A stretch of 9,229 nucleotides of DNA from Candidatus Methanoperedentaceae archaeon (GTDB lineage Archaea > Halobacteriota > Methanosarcinia > Methanosarcinales > Methanoperedenaceae), in NCBI GenBank assembly GCA_013331375.1, contig DUGO01000143.1:332-9560 (forward strand), written 5' to 3'. The translations under genes were made by a program, and so were the position numbers. Shown one piece after another: positions 1-4,095 of this stretch; within the stretch, counting starts at the first letter, position 1, and every line of letters starts with the position of its first letter. The notes under the pieces are model-generated. The model searched no databases and was not told the DNA's origin. It saw nothing but the letters and a program-made list of their open reading frames with translations.

Positions 1-391
1 ATCTCACCACCCAATCTATCTTATCAAAACCTTTATCGAACGTGTAAATGTGCTTTATTTCAAATTCCTCCATGATTGCAACTGTTGATGCATCTGTAAT
101 AGATAATCCGGGATACTTTCTGAATATAACAGATGCCTGAGCAAAAGTAATCTCATCTATATTCACCACTTCGATTCGCTCATGGTTTTCAAAGATACTC
201 AAAGTCTCAATCGCAGCTTCGAATCCACCCTTTCTAAGGATGAAATTTATCGTTTCAAGGATTATATAGTCTGTCACATACACTTTCTTTATTTCGCCAT
301 TGATAAATTTATTAATAATCTGGACAGATTCATTGTGCCACTGGTCATTTTTCAACTTGGTACCGATCCATACCACGCTGTCTATAAACAG
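1..391 (-). CDS. PIN-domain ribonuclease toxin (VapC-like), 3' end cut by window edge, non-standard start
   Basis: The minus strand reads openly to the window edge and encodes a PIN domain, probably a toxin that cleaves RNA with a metal ion held by acidic residues. The expected acids are visible: Asp in LFIDSVVW at the N-terminus, Glu in LETINF in the middle, Asp in SITDAS, and Asp in YTFDKGFDKIDW near the C-terminus. About 130 residues are present, close to the usual PIN length, so little is missing. There is no ATG, GTG or TTG between the upstream in-frame TGA and the first catalytic Asp. The best candidate is CTG at 389-391, which gives M-FIDSVVWIG, a typical PIN beginning, with GGTGGT six bases upstream. 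The next GTG (374-376) would remove the catalytic Asp. The gene overlaps the end of the antitoxin-like gene, so coupled translation is likely. Domain call is firm; the start, and whether the gene is intact, is uncertain. Confidence 0.75.
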   Translation of the reverse strand, partial: MFIDSVVWIGTKLKNDQWHNESVQIINKFINGEIKKVYVTDYIILETINFILRKGGFEAAIETLSIFENHERIEVVNIDEITFAQASVIFRKYPGLSITDASTVAIMEEFEIKHIYTFDKGFDKIDWVVR

Positions 392-393
392 GA

Positions 394-657
394 TTATACC
401 ACCAGATCATGTTCTTCAACAGCATCTGTTCTTTCAGCTTCAACAGGACTTTCGACCCATTTTTTTAATTTCATTTCGTAATTCTTTTTCTCCTTTATCC
501 TGTAAAGAATTTCACTTTCATTTTCAGTCAAAAACTCCAGTATCGTATCCATCAATTTTCGCTGTGATACCCTGAGACCCCTTGTAGAAAGATGCCCCTT
601 CATTGTTTTAATAACGTGGGGTGTAATATCACCGGTTTCCGGTTCCATATAGTTCAT
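394..657 (-). CDS. putative antitoxin of the adjacent PIN toxin (87 aa)
   Basis: This is a small charged protein directly upstream of the PIN gene. I do not recognise a named family. The segment LRVSQRKLMDTILEFLTENE (about residues 28-47) looks like the helix pair of a ribbon-helix-helix DNA-binding fold, and the rest is Lys/Glu-rich and probably helical, as in toxin-binding tails. A Shine-Dalgarno site AGGTGA lies six bases before the ATG at 655-657. A TATA-like stretch at 668-679 is close enough that a leaderless message starting at the fourth codon (also ATG) is an alternative. Its stop codon overlaps the region where the PIN reading frame begins. Likely roles are neutralising the toxin and repressing the operon; both are inferred from position and size, not from homology. 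Confidence 0.6.
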   Translation of the reverse strand: MNYMEPETGDITPHVIKTMKGHLSTRGLRVSQRKLMDTILEFLTENESEILYRIKEKKNYEMKLKKWVESPVEAERTDAVEEHDLVV

Positions 658-689
658 ATTTGTTCACCTTAAATATAACTCCTTTGTCA

Positions 690-881
690 CGGAATCTTAA
701 TCCCTATGTCACAAGAACAGCGCCGCCCTTCATGGCACCCTGCCAGCCCCCCCCTCTCCTCTCCGCTGCCGCCGCCCCCCGTAAAGCTCTCCATGCGCGC
801 GCCCCGCATACTCTCGCGCCCCGCGCGGTTGGGAGGGGCGCACGGTTTCATGTCCGCACCCGACCTCAGAGTAAGATTTCC
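690..881 (-). other. GC-rich structured element A, 3' of the PIN operon (possible ncRNA or repeat)
   Basis: A very GC-rich tract sits inside AT-rich surroundings and explains most of the 262-bp gap between genes. The plus strand is C-rich and the minus strand G-rich, with several runs of three or more G, so the minus strand could form G-quadruplexes. Short complementary arms AATCTTA (693-699) and TAAGATT (872-878) close the element; a further GG/CC pair is possible with one bulge. An inner hairpin ATGCG...CGCAT lies at 793-809. The segment 774-802 matches 1969-1995 of element B with two mismatches and two single-base gaps. No convincing protein is encoded: the overlapping frames are low-complexity Pro/Arg/Ala. 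It begins about 40 bases after the stop of the 165-aa PIN gene, so it would be a 3' UTR element or a separate minus-strand RNA. Confidence 0.55.
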
Positions 882-919
882 AACTGCGTGCCGCATGCAT
901 CATATTTCACACTCCATTT

Positions 920-1408
920 TCATGGTTTCCAGGCTTTCAGAAAATCAACTCTATCGAAATCGCCATCGTTTGTAGCCATATTTTCTATCCCATAACCATT
1001 GCACGATGCGGCATGTATGGCATCAGAGAACAGTAGGTTATATTTCTTTGAAAATGTTCTGGCATGTTGTAATATTTCCAGAGTAAGAGGCAATATTACC
1101 ACAGTGGAGTCAAACACATCATCGACCGCACCATAGGCTACAGAACACTCTGATATCACATCCGGATGTTCTTTAATGAATCGAATGACTTCCTTGTCCA
1201 CATATTTTTTCTTAATTTCTCCAATAAGGATAGTATGGAACAGCTCATTGATTACAGTTGAAGGCGTAAACCCAATAATCATTCCTTCATTGATTTTTGA
1301 TAGAAGCTCCACGCATATGCTCTTATACCTGTGGTTCTTTGCCAGCGCATAGACGAAAATATTGGTATCCACGAAAACTTCTGTTCCAGTGAATTCTGCA
1401 AGGTTCAT
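920..1408 (-). CDS. PIN-domain ribonuclease toxin (VapC-like), complete
   Basis: This is a complete PIN-domain protein, expected to be a metal-dependent endoribonuclease toxin. Counting from the ATG at 1415-1417, the acidic centre is Asp17 (VFVDTN), Glu58 (VINELF), Asp132 (LFSDAIHA) and Asp151/Asp153 in the closing ATNDGDFDRV motif. The C-terminal pattern GIENMATNDGDFDRVDFLKAW is typical of archaeal PIN toxins. The start at 1406-1408 is preferred because its ATG overlaps the upstream stop codon as ATGA, the same arrangement as at the previous gene boundary; the ATG three codons earlier is possible and neither has a strong ribosome site. It is the last gene of a three-gene operon, which fits a toxin made by coupled translation after its antitoxin. 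The GC-rich element A follows it. Natural targets cannot be read from the sequence. Confidence 0.85.
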   Translation of the reverse strand: MNLAEFTGTEVFVDTNIFVYALAKNHRYKSICVELLSKINEGMIIGFTPSTVINELFHTILIGEIKKKYVDKEVIRFIKEHPDVISECSVAYGAVDDVFDSTVVILPLTLEILQHARTFSKKYNLLFSDAIHAASCNGYGIENMATNDGDFDRVDFLKAWKP

Positions 1409-1584
1409 TCTATCCATTGGGAAACTTCATCATTCAGGAGTTCATCAATTTCTTCTTCAGGAACATCCATCTCAACATGAAAGAATCCTTTCTCTTTCTT
1501 CTTGGGAACAGTAATTAACCTGTCACCAATTAATTTTATATCTTTATTCTTTATGAAATCCACAACATCCGTATCACTTGTCAT
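1405..1584 (-). CDS. small acidic protein, putative antitoxin of the PIN toxin (59 aa)
   Basis: This short acidic protein is encoded just before the PIN toxin and is the best antitoxin candidate by position. I do not recognise the family. Its middle, GDRLITVPKKKEKGFFHVEMDVPEEEIDELL, suggests a beta-hairpin followed by an acidic helix. The start at 1582-1584 was chosen because GGTGA lies four bases upstream and the ATG overlaps the previous gene's stop as ATGA. A longer reading from 1632 would lie inside the upstream gene and has no comparable ribosome site. The end again overlaps the PIN start by ATGA. This chain of 4-base overlaps means the three proteins are translated as one coupled set. 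Confidence 0.65.
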   Translation of the reverse strand: MTSDTDVVDFIKNKDIKLIGDRLITVPKKKEKGFFHVEMDVPEEEIDELLNDEVSQWIE

Positions 1585-1784
1585 TTCGTCACCAATGTTT
1601 GAACAAACCGTTTTTTCTTTATTTCTTTCCATGCATCTCCCCGTGTGGTTTCCAGAATCTCAAGATCTTTTGCTCTTAAAGAAAGCTCGTTTTTGCATTT
1701 GTCAAACAGCGCCCATTTTATTTCCTCTTCCCTTACTATCGCATTAAATCTGATTCTGGCACTCCTCACGGAAGTGGTATGCAT
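1581..1784 (-). CDS. small basic protein of unknown function, first gene of the PIN operon (67 aa)
   Basis: The first gene of the three-gene PIN set encodes a 67-residue protein rich in Arg, Lys and Glu. I do not recognise it. The N-terminus TTSVRSARIRFNAIVREEE could be a short beta-strand followed by helix, compatible with a DNA-binding antitoxin or autoregulator, but no diagnostic motif is visible. The ATG lacks a clear Shine-Dalgarno site. A 14-base perfect palindrome centred about 47 bases upstream probably contains the promoter TATA box. The stop overlaps the next gene by ATGA. Two small proteins before one toxin is more than a standard two-gene VapBC unit has; one may be a repressor and the other the toxin-binding antitoxin. 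That division of labour is inference. Confidence 0.55.
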   Translation of the reverse strand: MHTTSVRSARIRFNAIVREEEIKWALFDKCKNELSLRAKDLEILETTRGDAWKEIKKKRFVQTLVTK

Positions 1785-1824
1785 ATCTCGGACATCTTTG
1801 CCGCGTAAATAAACAGTAACGATT

Positions 1825-1838
1825 TTTAATATATTAAA
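1825..1838 (-). promoter_or_regulatory. palindromic AT box, candidate TATA box or operator of the PIN operon
   Basis: TTTAATATATTAAA is a perfect 14-base palindrome about 47 bases before the first ATG of the three-gene PIN operon. It resembles an archaeal TATA box, and its symmetry would also suit binding of a dimeric antitoxin repressor. Flanking GATTT and AAATC extend the symmetry imperfectly. Confidence 0.5.
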
Positions 1839-1904
1839 TCTTTACATGCCCAAAATCCGTTAAACTTATGATTGATCCATCACTGCTGGTATCGTGTAAC
1901 TGCA

Positions 1905-2042
1905 GTCATCCTTGCCCCCCTTGCATCCCGCCCCCCTCTTATTCCCGTCGCCATTGCCTGCGCCCCCTGCCCCCGTAATGCGCTCCTGCGCGCGCGCCCA
2001 CGCGGGGGGAGAGGCGCCGAAATTTGTGCCGCGCAAGGATCA
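1905..2042 (-). other. GC-rich structured element B, 3' of the UPF0175 gene (possible ncRNA or repeat)
   Basis: This is a second GC-rich, strand-biased tract like element A. It is closed by a perfect 8-base inverted repeat, ATCCTTGC (1908-1915) and GCAAGGAT (2033-2040). An inner stem CCCCCG (1970-1975) with CGGGGG (2003-2008) is possible. The minus strand carries many G-runs between 1915 and 1975 and again around 2003-2010 on the other strand. The segment 1969-1995 is the match to element A. No protein frame is credible: the readings are low-complexity Pro/Arg/Ala. It starts 34 bases after the UPF0175 stop codon and lies before the promoter of the next operon, filling most of the 289-bp gap. 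The rest of that gap (1839-1904 and 2043-2073) shows nothing I can name. Confidence 0.55.
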
Positions 2043-2073
2043 AGAGCTCTCATCATGTTTTGATTTATTTTAA

Positions 2074-2364
2074 TCACAATTTTCTGGCATAATCCATTAC
2101 TTTCATCTGCTGCTTCAACGTGACATTTCCCTTGATCCCCTGCTCTTCAAGGATGTCCATCATCTTTCGTAAACTGACATTTGACAACTCTGCAGCCTCT
2201 GCAAGAGTTATTTTCCCAAGCTTATACAGACTTGTGGCATACCACATCACCCCCAGTTTCAATAACTGGCTTACCGCACTGGATTCATCTACACCTTCCA
2301 TCTTAGCAGTATATGATACACCCTTTAATAGGTCATCTGTGAGACGCACCTTTTTTGTTTCCAT
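2074..2364 (-). CDS. UPF0175-family antitoxin (96 aa)
   Basis: The C-terminal half (about residues 40-80, LGVMWYATSLYKLGKITLAEAAELSNVSLRKMMDILEEQGI) matches the UPF0175 family pattern: a helix with 'lykLGKITLAEAAELSNVS', then a helix-turn-helix. The N-terminus TKKVRLTDDLLKGVSYTAK resembles a ribbon-helix-helix strand and helix. UPF0175 proteins are antitoxins usually paired with a PIN toxin of the DUF3368 group; none follows here, where element B and then another operon come next. The ATG immediately follows the stop of the upstream small frame (TAA then ATG), so translation was coupled. AGGTTGA lies just before it as a ribosome site. It may be an orphan antitoxin left after toxin loss, or it may act on another toxin in the island. 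Confidence 0.75.
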   Translation of the reverse strand: METKKVRLTDDLLKGVSYTAKMEGVDESSAVSQLLKLGVMWYATSLYKLGKITLAEAAELSNVSLRKMMDILEEQGIKGNVTLKQQMKVMDYARKL

Positions 2365-2510
2365 TTATTCAACCTCTCTCATAGCTAAATAATACTCAAT
2401 AGCGTATTCGATATCTTCTTTCCAAATATCACGCTCTAATGCTCTTCAATGGCATGCAAGGATATATCGTACTTATTTGTGACACTTTCTTTTATCAACG
2501 CAATATCCAT
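2365..2510 (-). pseudogene. small frameshifted gene upstream of the UPF0175 antitoxin
   Basis: Reading from ATG at 2508-2510 gives MDIALIKESVTNKYDISLHAIEEH and then a stop. Two bases out of frame, without its own start codon, the reading continues ALERDIWKEDIEYAIEYYLAMREVE to a stop that abuts the UPF0175 ATG. Removing two bases (AG) from the GAAGAG at about 2444-2449 would join these into one 47-residue protein reading HAIEALERDIWKEDIEY. The small repeat at the break suggests slippage. A ribosome site GGAG lies seven bases before the ATG and a TATA-like ATATAAAT at 2534-2541, so the gene was once expressed. The family is not recognised. A sequencing or assembly error would look the same. Confidence 0.6.
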
Positions 2511-2533
2511 TGGTTGCTCCTATAGCAGTCCTC

Positions 2534-2541
2534 ATTTATAT
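2534..2541 (-). promoter_or_regulatory. TATA box of the UPF0175 unit
   Basis: On the minus strand ATATAAAT lies about 28 bases before the ATG of the small frameshifted gene, the right distance for an archaeal promoter giving a very short leader. The stretch 2542-2606 beyond it shows nothing else I can name. Confidence 0.5.
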
Positions 2542-2632
2542 CGATTCGGCTGGCTCTGTGAAATAATCCCGAGCATGACGGAGCGCGCAAATCAGGGTGT
2601 GATATGCGTCTGTGTAGACTCTTAAATTTCCT

Positions 2633-2655
2633 AAAAAAACGACTTGGGAAAAGTC
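2633..2655 (-). terminator. third hairpin plus T-tract after the CHRD gene
   Basis: Minus strand: a 5-bp stem GACTT/AAGTC (2641-2645 with 2651-2655, 5-base loop) is followed by seven T (2633-2639). It is the last of three such units in a row. Confidence 0.45.
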
Positions 2656-2663
2656 CATCACCC

Positions 2664-2690
2664 AAAAAAAATCACTCGCGCCCGCAGCGC
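2664..2690 (-). terminator. second hairpin plus T-tract after the CHRD gene
   Basis: Minus strand: a short GCGC/GCGC stem (2678-2681 with 2687-2690, 5-base loop) is followed within six bases by eight T (2664-2671). The stem is weak; the T-run is the stronger evidence. Confidence 0.4.
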
Positions 2691-2715
2691 CAGCTCTTGC
2701 ATTCGCTCACAGACG

Positions 2716-2752
2716 AAAAAAGAAAAAGAGCCCGGGCTGCGCTGTCGCCCGG
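2716..2752 (-). terminator. primary terminator of the CHRD gene
   Basis: Ten bases after the CHRD stop codon the minus strand forms a 6-bp GC stem (CCGGGC/GCCCGG, plus-strand 2732-2737 with 2747-2752, loop 9). A T-tract of five T, C, six T follows at 2716-2727. This is the clearest terminator in the window. Archaeal termination mainly needs the T-tract, so the hairpin may be supportive only. Confidence 0.7.
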
Positions 2753-2761
2753 AGCCTTAAC

Positions 2762-3289
2762 TCAGGAGTTCCGCCGCTTTATGAGCATCACCAGCACCAA
2801 TCCCATCACTGCTATGACAGGCAGCACTATTCCCGGATACTCAGGGACTGAGACCTCAGGTTTCCTTACTATCTGTCCGCGTATCTCCCCGCCCGGATAT
2901 ACTGTTGTGTGTATATTCACATAGGTCAGACCTGCAGTGATATTCTGTTCCTGTGCCTCGGGGTAGTTCCATACACCTATCTTCGGGCTGTTCAGGGGCA
3001 GCGGGAAAATGACAGGACCATTTACACCGGCTGGCGCAGGTCCGTGTATGTGGGATGCAGTTTCAGTTGCGACCAAACCGCTGTACTGGATATTGAAGCT
3101 CAACGTGTTCGCATTCGTATCCAGGACGAACGTACCCAAGCCGGTTGCTGGGGAGACATTTGGCGGGACTTCCTGGGAACCGTCCAATGTTGCTACAAAA
3201 TCGATCAATTCTGCATTCGCAGGCATCGCGAAAAATGCAATCAATGCAAGGAATGCTGCTAAGCTCTTTACATGGTTTGATATATTCAT
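2762..3289 (-). CDS. secreted CHRD-domain protein with PEF-CTERM-type sorting tail
   Basis: This 175-residue exported protein has three parts. Residues 1-26 are a signal peptide (hydrophobic AAFLALIAFFAMPANA, cleavage after ANA). Residues 28-140 are a CHRD domain, with the typical HIHGPAPAGVNGPV at 80-93 and YVNIHTTVYPGGEIRGQI at 123-140. Residues 149-175 (VPEYPGIVLP, a hydrophobic helix, then KRR) match the PEF-CTERM signal that archaeosortases process in methanosarcinal archaea. The protein is therefore probably cut near its C-terminus and attached at the cell surface. The biochemical role of CHRD domains is unclear. A strong ribosome site GGAGG lies eight bases before the ATG, a TATA box about 40 bases before it, and a terminator just after the stop, so it looks like a single-gene transcript. 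The archaeosortase gene is not in the window. Confidence 0.9.
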   Translation of the reverse strand: MNISNHVKSLAAFLALIAFFAMPANAELIDFVATLDGSQEVPPNVSPATGLGTFVLDTNANTLSFNIQYSGLVATETASHIHGPAPAGVNGPVIFPLPLNSPKIGVWNYPEAQEQNITAGLTYVNIHTTVYPGGEIRGQIVRKPEVSVPEYPGIVLPVIAVMGLVLVMLIKRRNS

Positions 3290-3304
3290 ACAACTTCCTC
3301 CAGT

Positions 3305-3373
3305 TTAATTACTTGCACTTTTGGCTATAAAAAGATTATGATTAATACTCACAAGTGCACAGGTCTGGCACAT
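3305..3373 (-). CDS. possible 22-residue leader ORF (MCQTC...) upstream of the CHRD gene
   Basis: A small minus-strand frame starts at ATG 3371-3373. It is preceded by GGAGGTGA, a near-perfect match to the 16S rRNA tail, though the spacing of about 11 bases is long. It reads MCQTCALVSINHNLFIAKSASN and stops just before the CHRD ribosome site. The CHRD TATA box lies inside it, so it could be translated only from a longer transcript. The GGAGGTGA may be chance. Confidence 0.25.
   Translation of the reverse strand: MCQTCALVSINHNLFIAKSASN
3325..3334. promoter_or_regulatory. TATA box between the CHRD and DsbA-like genes
   Basis: CTATAAAAAG (CTTTTTATAG on the minus strand) is centred about 40 bases before the CHRD ATG, predicting a leader of roughly 15 bases that includes the GGAGG site. 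Read on the plus strand it could also serve the DsbA-like gene with a long leader. Confidence 0.55.
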
Positions 3374-3415
3374 TTTTGCCCCTTTCACCTCCTGTACCAA
3401 TAACAAATCACAACG

Positions 3416-3423
3416 ATTATAAC
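3416..3423 (+). promoter_or_regulatory. TATA-like box for a leaderless DsbA-like transcript
   Basis: ATTATAAC is centred about 28 bases before the ATG at 3448, which has no Shine-Dalgarno site. This spacing puts the transcription start at or next to the start codon. Confidence 0.45.
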
Positions 3424-3447
3424 AACCATCCACATGTACATAATCCG

Positions 3448-4095
3448 ATGGCTAAAAAGAAGAAGTTCGCCCCACGCCAGAATAAATCGAACAGGACATT
3501 GCTTTACGCGGGACTGGCTGTCCTCGCCATTGCAGCGCTTGCAATATTGTTTTTTTCCGGGAGTAGTACGCCAGCAGACAGCATCCCTGTAATGCAGGTA
3601 AATATGTCACCATCAGAGCCTGGCAAAGTCAGGCTTGTCGAGTTCTTCAAGTTTGACTGCCCGCACTGCTACAACCTGCACAGAGACCTGCCAGGGCTGC
3701 TTGCAAGCTACGGCGACAGGGTCGAAATCGTGTATGTAGCCATTGTTTTCCCCGGGCAGTCCACAAAAAGCATAGAGGCATACATGATTGCACGGCACAT
3801 GGGGAACGAAACAGAGATGCGCGACGCGCTGTTCAGTGCGGAATTCGAACAGAAACGAGACATCATGACCAGCACCAGCGCAATAGAAACTGTGGCTGCA
3901 AGTATTGGTCTTGGCGAGGATTTCAATAAAAAACTGGAGGGTAAAGCAGGAAGGAAAGCCGCACGTGCAAACCTGGCTGAAATGCAAAAATACTTGGTTG
4001 ATACCACCCCTACCGTCTTTGTCAACGGGAAGAAGCTCGTCACTCCATCTGTAGCCGAGCTGAATGCGACTATCAGCGCAGCGCTCGTTGGCTAA
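3448..4095 (+). CDS. membrane-anchored DsbA-like thiol-disulfide oxidoreductase
   Basis: The 215-residue protein has a basic N-terminus (MAKKKKFAPRQNK), one membrane helix (about 18-37, an uncleaved anchor) and an exported thioredoxin-fold domain. The active site is CPHC at 71-74 in FFKFDCPHCYNLH, a DsbA/DsbC-type motif. The cis-proline loop is TTPTVFVNGK with Pro188, and the helical insert between them is as in DsbA_2-type proteins. It probably makes or isomerises disulfides in exported proteins. The ATG at 3448 was chosen over an in-frame ATG at 3355: the extra 31 residues are low-complexity and non-conserved in look, and the KKKK anchor start is typical. It has no Shine-Dalgarno site and may be leaderless. 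Its stop overlaps the stop of the opposing CcdA fusion by 4 bp; the likely functional partner is that fusion. Confidence 0.88.
   Translation: MAKKKKFAPRQNKSNRTLLYAGLAVLAIAALAILFFSGSSTPADSIPVMQVNMSPSEPGKVRLVEFFKFDCPHCYNLHRDLPGLLASYGDRVEIVYVAIVFPGQSTKSIEAYMIARHMGNETEMRDALFSAEFEQKRDIMTSTSAIETVAASIGLGEDFNKKLEGKAGRKAARANLAEMQKYLVDTTPTVFVNGKKLVTPSVAELNATISAALVG

Larger units (their letters stand above)
2607..2715. repeat. 8-bp inverted repeat enclosing the terminator region
   Basis: CGTCTGTG (2607-2614) and CACAGACG (2708-2715) are exactly complementary and enclose the second and third T-tract units. They could pair in RNA as the base of a roughly 109-base folded segment. This recalls the closed elements A and B, but it lacks their GC-rich core. 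Confidence 0.4.

Noticed and set aside
660..995. Open frames through GC-rich element A on both strands (about 69-111 codons)
   Set aside because: They are low-complexity Pro/Arg/Ala/Ser readings caused by high GC. They have no ribosome sites, and the plus-strand frames run into the PIN gene on the opposite strand.
1585..1632. Upstream ATG for the small acidic protein of the PIN operon
   Set aside because: It would overlap the preceding gene by 52 bases without a ribosome site, while the chosen ATG has GGTGA and an ATGA overlap.
690..2042. Elements A and B as a CRISPR array or type III antitoxin repeat
   Set aside because: There are only two copies about 1.2 kb apart, of different length, with no regular spacers or short tandem repeats and no cas genes or type III toxin nearby.
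1872..2077. Open frames through GC-rich element B (about 63-65 codons each strand)
   Set aside because: Same reason as element A: composition-driven, no ribosome site, and they do not align as proteins although the DNA core is related.
2604..2924. Plus-strand frame of 106 codons across the terminator region into the CHRD gene
   Set aside because: It runs through terminator hairpins and antisense to CHRD, with no protein-like features.
3355..3447. N-terminal extension of the DsbA-like protein from an upstream in-frame ATG
   Set aside because: The 31 added residues are His/Pro/Asn-rich and precede a natural MAKKKK membrane-anchor start. A TATA-like box inside this stretch supports the downstream start.
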